A stretch of DNA of 64,000 bases from Anaeramoeba flamelloides. Its lineage: Eukaryota; Metamonada; Anaeramoebidae. The notes beneath the pieces are model-generated. The model was not told where the DNA came from. It was given only the letters and a program-made list of their open reading frames with translations, and made no database searches. Both the position numbers and the translations under genes were made by a program. The stretch's first letter is position 1, and every line of letters begins with the position of its first letter. The stretch is taken from contig JANTQA010000029.1 of NCBI GenBank assembly GCA_027625915.1, positions 2,418,001-2,482,000 of the forward strand, given 5' to 3'. Below, piece by piece: positions 12,216-23,335 of the stretch.

Positions 12216-12807
12216 TTTATTATCCCTGAAATTTGAAAAATGATTATCTTGTGTCAAGTGTGTCTCCGTGTTAATTGGGTTCTTCGTTGATAGATCTTCT
12301 TTTGATTCTTAGTTGATCGATCTTTGACTACTTGATCTGCGTTTTGATAGTGGTTTAAATATCCAATTTTCTACCATTATATTTTTTTTTTTCCTAAATC
12401 CGAATTGAATAGTTTAAGATTCTTATATCGGAAGGTAAGTTCTGAAAAAAAGTGATTTGTGGGGTCCTTAATTAAACTAATAGCATTGTTTTTTTTTTTT
12501 TTTTTTTTTTATTACTAATTGGATAAAAAGTAAGAGAGAAATAAATATTTAAATTGAAAACCAAAAAATTATAAATAATTATTAAATTTCATATGACATA
12601 TTTTTTTCTTAAAGTCTTCAATTCAGATTTTGGAAAAAAAATATATATTAAGAAAAATTGCATCTTTGAACAACTATCAAAACCCTAACCAAGTAGTCAA
12701 AGATCGATCAACTAAGAATCAAATGAACAACCGATCGGTTAAGGACCAAATTAACATGCCGTCACACCCAACATAGGATAATCTTTTTTCAAATTTCTGT
12801 GATTTTC
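12216..12807. mobile_element. family I element with roughly 100-bp inverted repeats
   Basis: Left arm 'gattcttagttgatcgatct' and 'ttgactacttg' recur inverted near 12680-12715 with few differences. The match extends outward through 'gattatc' and 'gaaatttgaaaaa'. The whole folds into a long imperfect hairpin around an AT-rich centre with a long T-run. One arm of a related copy is present at 55140-55320. Outer edges are approximate and no target duplication could be fixed. Confidence 0.7.
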
Positions 12808-13155
12808 AACTTTAAGTGGGTGTAACTCTTCTTTAATTGTTTTCTTAAAGAAATTGAACACTTATGAGTATTATCATTTAATTAAACCTGATAAATAAAC
12901 TCTTTTATCAACTTTTAAGAAATGGGTTATCATTTATAAAGAATTCATTTTTTTGAACATTATAATTATGAAAAATCCTTAGAAGAAATAATTAAAAATT
13001 TGCTAATTTTACCCTTTTATTAAGTTCAATTACAAATACTATTGGTAAATAAAAGATCTTTTTTCAAAAAAATATTTTTATAAGATATTTAACAATTTAA
13101 CTTGAAAAATTCAATTTTCTTGTTTTCTATTAATTCCTTTTTTTTCAATTTAATA

Positions 13156-13350
13156 CAGTCAGTTCCCCTTTTAAGGCACAAACTTTAAAAAGAATTTAAG
13201 GCACAAAAAAATCTCAAATTAAGGCAGAAAATTTGGAATTTTTTTTTACACAATTAATTTTCCTAGAATCTGAATTTTGTGCCTTAATTTGAGTTTTTTT
13301 ATATGTCTTAAATTCCGTTGAAAGTTGTACCTTAAAAGTGGAACGGACTG
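13156..13350. mobile_element. family H MITE (195 bp, TA, CAGTC ends), copy 1
   Basis: It is flanked by TA at 13154-13155 and 13351-13352. Ends are CAGTCAGTTCCCCTTTTAAG and, inverted, CAGTCCGTTCCACTTTTAAG; the inverted repeats cover about 70 nt each, so the element is almost all hairpin. The internal motif 'ctcaaattaaggca' occurs in both arms. TA target and CAGT ends match Tc1/mariner-type MITEs. Confidence 0.85.
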
Positions 13351-13559
13351 TAGTAAAAAATTTGAAAAAATATTTACTTCTAGCTAAGAAGTCATTTTAT
13401 TTTATTTTAAAAGTGTTTTAAATCAGATGAATAACTTACAAATAGGATATCAATTATTTGTATTATTGAAGAATTATTTGTTCTTTTATATTGGAAAAAA
13501 TATTTTTTTTTGATTTTTCAGTTGCTTTTTTTTTAATTCCAGAAATAAAAAGTTAATTT

Positions 13560-14030
13560 CAAAAATTTTTTTTTTATTTCTGAAATTAAAAAAAAACATA
13601 GACAATTGGCACCACTTGATGGACACTAACATTAATTATTTTTATTTTTTGTAATAAACTAAAAATTGAAGAAATTTTCGGTTTATTCCAAAAAGTAGAC
13701 TAAACCACCTTTATATTTTCTTGATTTTTCTGTTTATGTGGAAACTCAATAGATTTTCGAGATAAAACCGAAAACCTCAAGAAAATCTAGGCACTCTAGG
13801 ACATCTGAAGACACTTTTCTTTAGGTTTTTTTTTTTAATTTTAAAAGAATAAAGTAAAATCTTTGTTTTTTCCCTATTCTTTTGAATTATGGAAAAGAGC
13901 CCTTAGGTTTTATTTAATTTTAGAAATTAAAAGAAAATTTTTGAAATTTTCTTTTTATTTAGATAATTAAAAAAAAACCTTGGCACTCTACGGCACTCGA
14001 CAACAATTGACAGAAACGGAATATCTATCA
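13560..14030. repeat. family L hairpin repeats ending in GGCACTCTA
   Basis: This is a run of self-complementary blocks in which purine-rich and pyrimidine-rich halves alternate ('ttttctttaggttttttt' and counterparts), closed by 'ctaggcactctagg' and 'ggcactctacggcactc'. The same closing motif and block style occur at 31670-32030, a weaker relative at 19420-19560, and a lone motif near 57120. I cannot assign the family. Confidence 0.5.
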
Positions 14031-14562
14031 TCAGTTATTTTTTTTTCAAGAAACCGAGTTTTTTTTAATGAGTAGAGTGTTTTCAAAGTTATTGGTTATT
14101 ATATATTCAAAAAAATATCCTAAAGTTGAGTTTAACAAAAATTCATCTTTGCATCCAATTAAAAATTTTTACTCTAAAAATAGACCTTTTTTTCTATACT
14201 AGATACTTTTTAAAATCGTAGTACTAATACTATTAACAACAATAAACACAACACCCTCAAGATTTTTAAGAACTGGAAAGTTGATTACGTTTTGAATAAA
14301 CTCGATTAACAAGGATGAAATGATAATTGTAGTAATAAATTTGTCTAACTTAGAATTTTCAATTTTATTTTTTCTGACTCGTGTCGTGTAGTGTATTATT
14401 CCCAAAAAAAAAAAACAAATTTTAAAGCTTTTATTGATTTCGGCAAATACTTAAAAAAGAGAAAAAGATTTGAAGTTCCAATAAATTAATTTCAAAGACA
14501 AAATTAATCAAAAGCGCACCGATAACGATCAAGACAATAAAAAATAAAAAACAAAACAAAAA

Positions 14563-15471
14563 TTAATGGTTGTTCTGTTCATAAACCCAAGTTCTAATTG
14601 TTTTAATATAACCAAGAACTAAGGCAAACTCGTAAGTGTATGTTTCGTCTGCTTTAATATCTAACTCACCAAGGCCGGCAATGTATCCTGTATCAGAGTC
14701 ATAAGGGCCACCTTTATTTTTTGTTCCTGCAAATCCCGTGAGGAAATTGATATTGTTTTTTGAATAAAGCCCCAACCCAAATTGTGTTTCTTCGTCGTAA
14801 AAGGCCGCCCATTTTTCTGAGCATTGAATTTTGCCCGGTGTCCAAGGGTTAAAGCCTGGGTGTTCCCATACGGTCAGTCCCCCATTTGTCCAAGGTTTGT
14901 TTCCTGTGTAGCATGTCAAAGTTCCCAACTTGCCGATTGTGTAGAGAGCAGGGAGTTCTTGATCTTTTTTCCCGTAATCATTTTTATCGCTCCTGTGGTT
15001 GTGAAGAGTAAATTGAACTCTGACGGCATCTTCGTCTAACCAAATCTTTTTCTCAAACTCGCACTCGCATTCAACATTGTCACATGCCCACTGCAGGGGC
15101 TTTGTCTTGATGTAAATGCTTGTAGAAGTCTTGCTGTGTGAAAGAACACGAGAGGAATGCCCATACCGATCTCCTGAGCCGATTGGGTTCCATGGCCACG
15201 GCTTATCCATATAGGTACACGAGTCGTAGGGATCTGGCCCGCCATAAAAAGAGCCCTGGCAACACCTTCCGCGATCGTGGCGGTTGATTTGATTCAAATT
15301 GTTGTTGGCAGCAGACAAATATGTAATGACACCTCCAAAGTCTAAATCAACACCAACTTTGATTTGGCTGTTTTCAAGATAAATCATGTTTTCCCCGCTT
15401 ATCATTACAAAAAAAAGAAGGGCTAAAAAGAGAAATTGGAATTTCATCGGTAAGTTGTAAACAAAAAACAA
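14563..15471 (-). CDS. secreted protein of a mainly bacterial family
   Basis: This is an intronless 302-codon gene ending in TAA. The N-terminus is a good signal peptide; the second Met (residue 9, MKFQFLFLALLFFVM) gives the more typical one. The mature part starts like 'IYLENSQIKVGVDLDFGGVI', with 'RHDRGRCCQGSFYGG', 'WPWNPIGSGDRYGHSS', 'QELPALYT' and a Gly-rich 'GGPYDSDTGYIAGLGE'. I recall this arrangement from uncharacterised secreted proteins of Bacteroidetes and Planctomycetes; no enzymatic role is known to me, although the Trp/Tyr/Gly-rich beta fold suggests carbohydrate binding or cleavage. Cys pairs (for example CDNVECEC) suit export. G+C is strikingly higher than in neighbours. Ancient or recent acquisition from bacteria is likely but inferred. 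Confidence 0.85.
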   Translation of the reverse strand: MFFVYNLPMKFQFLFLALLFFVMISGENMIYLENSQIKVGVDLDFGGVITYLSAANNNLNQINRHDRGRCCQGSFYGGPDPYDSCTYMDKPWPWNPIGSGDRYGHSSRVLSHSKTSTSIYIKTKPLQWACDNVECECEFEKKIWLDEDAVRVQFTLHNHRSDKNDYGKKDQELPALYTIGKLGTLTCYTGNKPWTNGGLTVWEHPGFNPWTPGKIQCSEKWAAFYDEETQFGLGLYSKNNINFLTGFAGTKNKGGPYDSDTGYIAGLGELDIKADETYTYEFALVLGYIKTIRTWVYEQNNH

Positions 15472-15635
15472 TAGGTGTTGTGTTTTTTGAAAAAATGGAT
15501 CTGCTGAAAAAATAATTTTTTAAATTTTCTTCTTTTTTTTGTTATTTTTCGTTGAACAGAGTTTGCGCAATGATTTGCTTTGAGGAAATAATAGAGTTTG
15601 AATGATACTTCAAATATTGGTTTTTTGTTATTTAA

Positions 15636-16919
15636 GGGATTAGTCTAGACCAAAGAGAAGCCTAAGAACAAAGTATGTTGTTATTGAGCCTAAATAAATT
15701 CGTGCTACATGGTTCAAATGTCTCTAAAAAATCGATTTAGTAAAGTAGTGGAATTTGTTGATCTCAATTAATTAAAAATGATTTATGTATTAGTAAAAAC
15801 CCAAAAATTTCAGAAAAAATCGGTATTTCAATATAAATTTAAAGGTTGAATTATCAATATACAGACTACAAAGTTGTAAAAAATATTTCTTAAATTTATG
15901 GTGATGTGTAGATTAACTTGTCAAAAAATTCGTTTTTTTTTAAAAATTAAATAATTAATGAATAAAGTTTTTTGACAAATTATTTCTCAAATCATTGGAA
16001 ATATATTGATACTACAAGTAGCTTTATCAAAAACAAATAAATTGGTCACTCTTTGTGCTTTTTATGGGATGATTATTGAGTTAATCTTTGAAATTCAAAA
16101 ATTCTAAAATAAACCCCGTTTCAAAAATTTGGACACACCCAAAATCAAAAATAGGCAAAAAAAAAACCCAATTTATTGTATTTTCCCAAACCTAATATAA
16201 AACCACATTTAAGTTAAAAGGTATTAATGTTTTTTATAAGTAATCATTTTCATCCAAATAAAAGAAAAAAAATTTAAAACTCAAAAAATAAAAACAGGTG
16301 TGTCCAAAATAATGAAACGAGCGGAACAAAAAATGTATTGGTAAATTTGTAGAAATTTCACCAACAATTGTTGATCGATCAAATGATAAGATACCATCTA
16401 CCAATTGTATGTTATTTCCCAATTTAACAAACTCAACACTAACCTTCTATCAACCATTGAAAAAAAATTTCGAGATCTAACCAAACAGATTACGTAACTG
16501 CAAAAAAAGAAATGAAAACAAAACAAAAAAGACAAAAAATGAAATTGTTTGGAAAATCAAAATTCTTTCCAATTTGAATTTAAAGTACAGTAATGATGTT
16601 CTTTCAACTGTATAAACTGTGTCCAAATTTTTGGAATCTAGTTTAGTTACTTTTCGAAGTTCTAAATAAGAATTATTAAATATCAGAAATACTGTATGTT
16701 GTTTTTCTATTTTTATATCTCGAAAAGGAATTTAAAAAAAAAATTCTAATATGAGACTTTTTTGAATAGTGATCTTTAATAGAAAATTTAAGAATTTCTT
16801 GTGTAATAAGATTTGTAATAGATTTTTTACAGTTATTTGAGTTATCGCGTACTAATACTATTTTACACCCAATAACAACACACTATGATTAATGAGAAAT
16901 ATCTGATGACACTAATCCC
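15636..16919. mobile_element. family E element (TTAA), interrupted by family B
   Basis: It is bounded by TTAA at 15632-15635 and 16920-16923, with ends GGGATTAGTC and, inverted, GGGATTAGTG, followed on both sides by a TGTTGTTATTG motif. The interior aligns throughout with 49257-50008 and, inverted, with 53085-53850. A family B MITE occupies 16112-16643 and is absent from the 49 kb copy, which shows the empty site. Removing it leaves about 750 nt with no open frame. Confidence 0.85.
16112..16643. mobile_element. family B MITE (532 bp, TA), nested copy 1
   Basis: It is flanked by TA at 16110-16111 and 16644-16645. Inverted ends share TTYCAAAAATTTGGACAC. Comparison with the empty family E copy at 49.7 kb confirms both edges and the TA duplication. 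The interior includes 'ttgatcgatcaaatgataag' and matches the copies at 20367-20887 and 50879-51417. No open frame, so non-autonomous. Confidence 0.88.
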
Positions 16920-17030
16920 TTAAGGTATATAGCAACCATAATTAGTGTTTTTAAAGCTATTTGTGTTTTGAAAAAACTAAATATTATTACAATATCTAAT
17001 TGTGGTTTTAATATTTTCTAATTTTGGTTA

Positions 17031-17464
17031 CTGTTGTGGTAAAAAAGTGAAACATGGAAAAAAAGTGAAACATCGAAAAAAAGTGAAACAAGGTTTTTAA
17101 AAGGGAACATTACTAAAAATGAAAAGTAAAATCAATAAAAAGAAGAAACCAATTAACTTCAAATAATAACCCATTATATTGTTTTCAATCAACCCAGCAA
17201 ATACAATTTAAATCTACTTGATTTATCGAAATTATTGCTGTGGTTTTGGAGATCTCAAAAATAGTCAATTTTTTGAACAAATTTTTAATAATTGATCAAT
17301 CAAAGAAAAACCCATACCAAAAGATAGTATTAAAAAACTGTTATTGTGGCGAATACTTCATTTTGTCTTTATTTGTTTATTTATTCTTTTTTTAATTGAT
17401 CTTACTTTGAATTTTCAGTAATGTTCCCAATTAAAAACAGTGTTTCACTTTTTTTCCATAACAG
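17031..17464. mobile_element. family A2 MITE (TTA target), copy 1
   Basis: It is flanked by TTA at 17028-17030 and 17465-17467. Ends are CTGTTGTGG and, inverted, CTGTTATGG; subterminal 'gggaacattact' is mirrored by 'agtaatgttccc'. The left end carries three tandem units of 'aaaaaaagtgaaacat'. The interior aligns inverted with 46436-46874. A 3-bp TWA duplication is typical of PIF/Harbinger-type elements; the family name is inferred from that alone. Confidence 0.85.
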
Positions 17465-17644
17465 TTATTTATTTTTGACCTTGCTTGTAAAAATTTGTTA
17501 CAAATTAACAAAAAAAAATCATCAAAAAAAAAAAGATAATTAGCTCAAAAGGCTATTTTCTGATGTTTTTGAAATTTTTCATCTTTTAGAAGTTTCTCCA
17601 AATTGTTTGTTCAAACTTATAAGCAAGATCGACTTCTGAAAAAA

Positions 17645-18110
17645 TCAACTATTGTTATTAAAACAACTCTTTCAAAACTTGTTTAACCCATGGTTAAAAT
17701 AAAAATTCATATTTCTCATTTCAAGAAGACCTATGAATGAAACGAAATATGCAATTAACAATATAAGTTATCATGGTTGTGTGTTTGACAAAGCGATGTT
17801 TTTAAAAAAGAAAATTCCTAAAAATGAAAGATCAATTTTGTTATAACTTCTCAAAAAATAAAGACAATTTTTCCAAGAAAGTAATATAATAATATAAACA
17901 ACAATTTCCAAAAAATTGAAAAATGTGAAATCCCACAATAAATTCAATTTTTTATTTAAAATTTACTTCAAATATCAATGAATATACCTTGGGTTTACTA
18001 TTGATATCAAATTGGATGCTCTTTTGGAACAGGAAGTTAAAAAAAAAAAATATAATTTGATTTTGAAGTGTGTGTTTTAGGTTTATAGATCTACATATAA
18101 TTTTTGTTGA
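17645..18110. mobile_element. family C MITE, decayed copy
   Basis: It shares blocks with the family C copy at 8545-9029, for example 'ctcaaaaaataaagacaatt' followed by 'aagaaagtaatata'. The terminal CAGTGATC sequence is no longer clear, so both edges are approximate. It lies between two family A2 copies. Confidence 0.45.
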
Positions 18111-18149
18111 TGACTTTATTCTAAGAAAACCAAATTTGTCTATTTTTTA

Positions 18150-18600
18150 AAAAGTGTGTTTGAGTAAGAGAAACAGAAAAAAAGTAATATACATATTTTA
18201 ATTTGAAAATTACTGAAAAAAAACTAATATCATCCAAAAGAAGAAATAAATTAACTTTAAAAGAATATTTTCTTTTATTATTTCCAATCGAATCAACACT
18301 ACAATTTAGATTAACTTTTTTAATCAAAATTGATAATCATTTTATATAGAGAACAATTATATATGAATTTTTTATCAAATTTTTTAACAATTGATTCATC
18401 AAAAAAAAAATTTCTTACCCCTGGATAGTTTGATTAAAATTGTTATTATATTTAACCCTTATTTTTTTTTAATCATTTATTATATATTTTAATTAATTGA
18501 ACTTTATTTTGATTTTAGAAAGTACTTTTCATAATTAAAAAGCCTTTTTGAACTTTTTATCCCGTTTTAACTTTTTAATCCGAATAATTGAAATAGAGAA
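18150..18600. mobile_element. family A2 MITE, decayed copy
   Basis: Interior blocks line up in order with 17031-17464: 'ttccaatcgaatcaacac', 'caattgattcatcaaa', 'gattaaaattgttatta'. The right end 'ataattaaaaagcc' corresponds to the intact 'caattaaaaaccc' type. TIR ends and target duplication are eroded, so this copy is older than the one beside it. Confidence 0.5.
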
Positions 18601-20167
18601 AAAATGAAAACTTGAAGGAAAACAAAATTTTCACCTTAAAAAATCAAATATCTGTACACGTGTTGAAAGAAGGTTTAAATTTGACTAAACAGACAATTAT
18701 TTTGAAACACAATATAGAAATTAATTTTTTTTCAAAAATAGTAATTATTCTAACTTGATAATATTTAAAATTTGAAAACCCACATATATTTTTCATTATT
18801 GGAAAAAACAACAAAACTTTTTTCAGAATTACAAACATTTTTTAAACCAATAGTTATTGGAAGGTAATTTATACGATTTTAATGATCAATAAATATTAAT
18901 TTTCATAAAAATTATCTGTTTCTTGAAAAAAAGAAGGGTAAATATTATCGATCTTGTTAATATGCAAATGCGTGACTTTTTATATTTTTATTAAAAAAGT
19001 GAAAATTACATTCGAAATACACTAAGATTTAAATAAAACACAAAAAATTAGGTACAAAGTCCTGGATTCTGCATTTATTAATCAATTATAATAAATATAA
19101 AGTATCTTGGTCCAAAATTAATCTATTAAGATTATTTTTTTTTTAATTTATTTTGATATATTAATCTATCTTTTTCTTTGGAAGGAATTACCAAAAAAAA
19201 ATGATTAAAGTTTTATATTATTTGATTTAGGAATTACTTTAAATATGACGGACCAATTTTATTTATATTTTTATTAATTAGCCAATAATATCTCTTTGTG
19301 GGTTAGTGTATGTATTAAATTTTAGAAGGTTAAATTTTACATATAACTTGAATATCATTACCAAGTAAATATCAATTCATAATTTTTTTGTGATGGGTTG
19401 TTTTTGAGGTGTTTCATTAAGTGCCTTTTAGAGGTTTTTTTTTTCACATTCAAAAGAATTGTGTAAAATCATAGTTTTTACTATATTCTTTTAAAATTTT
19501 GGAAAACCTAATGAAAAATATTGTTAAGTGTATAGGTTTTTCAGTTATCTAAAACAATAGAATAAAATATTTGATTTAAAACAATTCTATAAGATACTGG
19601 AAAACCTATCTATATTCTCAGCTCTTAATTTACAATAAGAAGTTAATTTTTACTTATATATTTCTTTTTCTTTTTTTTTTTTAGTTCAATTAAATCTTTT
19701 GAATATATGTTAATTTTGACATTTATGCATTAATTAAATTATATTATTTTTTGAAATTGTTTGTTGATTATATTATTTTTAATAAAAGATCATGTCTAAT
19801 TAGATCATGTAGTATATGTATTAAGGTATCTAATTTATATATAATCGAAAATTTTCCTTTATAATATTTTTGAGTAAATTTTTCTCTATTTTTGTTTATT
19901 ATATATTTTTTTTTTATTAATATTATTTGTTTAAAATAAATTGAATTAAAATATTCAACTATATTAATAAAAGTAATATAGTTTTTATCATTTTTCGGTT
20001 TTTATTCCATGACTTATTTTATTTTGAATAAATTATTTTTCCGTTATCTAGATTCAAAATTTAAAGTCTTTCCAATTAACCTCAAAATTTTAAATGAACC
20101 AGTTTTTCTGTTTTAATTATTTTTTTCAATGAGAATAAGAATGCTGATATTTTGAAAAAATGAATTA

Positions 20168-20359
20168 AAACTAGTTCCACTTTTACGACTCAAACTTTGA
20201 ACGTAATTATAGACAAAAATATTCTCAAATTAAGGCACACAAAAAAATTCTAGTGAAATAAATTATGTAAAAAAAAATCCAAAAAATGTGAATTAAATTG
20301 AGATTTTTTTTTGCCTTAAATCATGTTGAAAGTGTGTATCCTAAAATTGGAACTGACTG
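20168..20359. mobile_element. family H MITE, copy 2
   Basis: The right end GGAACTGACTG is followed by TA at 20360-20361 and matches the intact end at 13350. The left end 'ctagttccacttttacgac' has lost the CAGT start. Internal 'ctcaaattaaggcac' is shared with copy 1. It abuts a family B copy with only a few nucleotides between. Confidence 0.7.
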
Positions 20360-20366
20360 TAAAATA

Positions 20367-20887
20367 AACTCCCAGGTAAAAGTTTGGACATGACCAAAAT
20401 TAAACATAGGCAAAAAAAAACTTGATTTATTATATTTTTTTCAAAACGTAATATTAAAATACCTTCAAATTAGGTCACTATAATGTTTTTCAAAGTAATC
20501 ATTTTAATCAAAAAAAATAAAAAAATATACATCAAAAAAAATATCAATATCAGTCCAAAATCAATGAAAAGAGGTCGAAAAAAAAAATTCTATTTGTAAA
20601 TTTGTTGAAATTTCACCAATATTTTTGATCGATCAAAATATTAAGATAGCATCTACCAATTATATGTTATATTCCAATTTAACAAACTCAACATTAAACT
20701 TCTATCAACTATCGAAAAAAAAAATACAGTTATACTGAAATAGACTATGTAATTACAAAAAATAAAAGGAAAACAAAATAAAAAAGACAAAAATGGATAA
20801 TAGTAAGTAAATTTAAAATTGGATTTAAAGTGTGATATTGTTATTCTTTCAAATGTTTAAACTGTGTGGAAATTTTTGGAATTTAGT
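20367..20887. mobile_element. family B MITE, copy 2
   Basis: It starts with AAC after a TA at 20365-20366 and ends GGAATTTAGTT; the right-hand TA has changed to CA. It aligns over its length with 16112-16643, for example 'ttgatcgatcaaa' and 'attaaacttctatcaac', but is more diverged than that copy. Confidence 0.75.
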
Positions 20888-21010
20888 TCAACAAATTTCT
20901 TCAAAAAAATAGATATAATATCTTTATAACAGATGAGCATTGAAAAGGGTTGAAAACCAATTTTTAATTATTATTTTTTAATTTCGTATTATTTTGAAGC
21001 TTTATTGATT

Positions 21011-21068
21011 GGGGGTGGGGGTTAATTTATTTGATTTATGCAAATTTAAAAACTATCATGGGGGGGGG
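21011..21068. other. isolated G-run cluster
   Basis: Three G-runs of 5, 5 and 9 lie within 58 nt (21011-21015, 21017-21021, 21060-21068) in a region otherwise almost devoid of G or C. The spacing could allow a G-quadruplex on the plus strand. No gene lies within 2 kb. The 9-G run may vary in length or be a read artefact. Confidence 0.8.
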
Positions 21069-23335
21069 TATCAAGGTGTAAGACAAGTTAATTTCAACTC
21101 TAAACTATTTTCGAGTCAACATATGGTTCATTGTATTAATTGAATTACCCATATTTAAATAATACCAAAAGATATGTGAAATAATATTGAATTTCGAAAT
21201 ATTAAAATTGAACTAATTTTTTCACCTTTTTTTTTTTTTTTTTCAATTTTTTTTGATATCCTTATTCATTTGATATATTTATTATTATTATTACAATATC
21301 GCTAGTAAATGAGTAATAATATGTTATCTAAATGTTTTGAAATTTTGAAATTGATTGTAGAAAAATTATATTGATTTCTTTTGGAATTTCATATGGTACT
21401 AAATTGAAAATCAAAATTTATATATTTGTTTTTCTCAATGTGTCCCTTAACAAGTTGGGTTTTTCTATTTTTAAGAATAATTATTGATTTTTTAATTTTA
21501 CTTTATACGAATATCAACTATTCTTTAAGGTGTATTATCCTAATTGTTTTTATAATTTCACAAATATATATATAAAAAAAATATTTTACAAAAATTTTTG
21601 TATTAACTTTGATAAATTCAAGATTCTAATTTTTTTTTTAAATGATAAACAAATACAAAATTTGAATTTTAAAAAGAAAAGAAATCAAAGAAATTTAAAA
21701 GTATTTTTAATATTAGGTTTTCAAAAATATTTTATGCCAAGTTTTTTTGACTATTTGTAAAAATAAAGCTCCCAATTTATGATAATAATGTTTGTAATTT
21801 TTATTTTTAGTTTAGACTCAACAAATACAAAAAAATTATTTAAACATCCAGCCTCTTAAAAAGGTTAGAGCTTAAAATTGCTTATCATAGCAAATTTCCA
21901 GTTTATCAAAATTAGAAAAGTTTATTCAATCTAATCTTGATTTATTTTTCTTTTAAATTTTCATGGTAGTGTTAGAAAGACCGTTCAAAACAAATTTGAG
22001 AGATTTTAAGTTAATAATTTACATAACTTACAACCAAACAGAATCGCTTTATTATTAGTTCTAGAACCCTTTCATAATCAAAAGAACACAAATAAAACAT
22101 TTTCAAAATGTAAAAATGTAAATTTTTTTTGTTAATAAAAGACATTTTTAACAAAAGATCAATAGAAATATTGAAAAATTAATTCCTTTTCAAGATATTT
22201 TTTTTTGTTTAAAATATGATTCTAAGAAGGATTTCTCCAAGTTTTTAATAACCAAAAATTTGGAACATCACCCTGAAACCATATTTATGTGATTTTTATC
22301 AATAAGAAGATCTCAAACAACTATCATTACTTAGAAATTCCAAGAAACGTAATCTATTTTTTCGTTCAATTTCCTTTTTTGTAATCGATAAACATAGTTT
22401 TAAAACAAAGAATGTTTTTTGTTTAAATCCAAAGGCACATTATAAAAAGGTTGATTTTTCCAAAAGTTCTTTGATATGAACCATTTTGGGGATTGAAATA
22501 GAACTTTTAGAAAATGGAAATTGAACGAAAAATTTTTTGATATTTTTAGGATTTTATCATTATTTTTCCGAAACTTTACTTCCATCTTTATTAACACTCT
22601 TTTTAGACTCAAGAAAGCAAATGAATCATTATAAAATTATGTACAAAGATTCACAATTAAATTGAAAAAAATCCCAAAAACAAAAATTTACTCTGTATTT
22701 GTTTGTTATTCGTAAATGTTTTGTGACAGATTTTTGTTCTTTGTCAATTTTTTGAAAAGTAGTTTGGGTTTTGTAAATTTTTTACATAACAGATTAAAAA
22801 TAATATTCATAATTTTTTATTTAACTTCTATCAAATTTACATCTATTTAATCACCTATATTCTTATCAATTTTATTTACAGAGATTTAAATTAAAAGAAA
22901 AATTTACAAAAAAAATAAAAATAAAAATAATTAAAAAGAAATTTATTTGTAAATAATGAAATCGAAAATTCTTTTTTAAATAGTACCCAGTAACAAACTT
23001 CTATTTTTTTGATCAGTGTCCTCTAAAATAATTTAAATAAATCTTTTTTTGTTTAATTTTTTTCAATCAATAAAAAAAAAATCTAAATTATTGTATTATT
23101 TATAATTTATTTTAATCAGGTATCCAGAGATTTATCATTCGAAAAATTTAGTTTTCTTCTTTTTCTTCTTCTTCTTCTTCTCTTTTTGGTTGCTATTGGT
23201 ATTGCAAAAAACAGGTGATTTTAAAAAAATAAAAAACAAAGGAACAAAAGAAAGTAAACGATAAAAATTGATATGAAGAAATGAGTAATTGCTTTTTTGA
23301 AAATTTGATTCTAAAAAAAAAATAAAAAAAAAAAT

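Larger units (their letters stand above)
11194..14562. other. intergenic, repeat-rich
   Basis: No coding sequence was recognised. Contents: a long-TIR element (12216-12807), a 195-bp Tc-like MITE (13156-13350), and hairpin-forming repeats (13560-14030). A TTAAGGGATCAGTTT motif at about 11691 resembles the end of TTAA-type elements, but no partner end was found. Confidence 0.6.
15472..23335. other. long gene-free, transposon-rich tract
   Basis: Nearly 8 kb lies between the secreted-protein gene and the RRM gene. From 15.6 to 18.6 kb it is almost wall-to-wall MITE-like elements (families E, B, A2, C), with H and B again at 20.17-20.89 kb. The rest is AT-rich sequence with no convincing coding frame. 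A (TCT)n run lies at about 23158-23181 beyond the RRM gene's 3' end. Confidence 0.7.

Noticed and set aside
14824-15245. Overlapping frames on both strands within the secreted-protein gene
   Set aside because: They are long only because the gene's higher G+C lowers stop frequency. The 302-codon frame has the signal peptide and family motifs.
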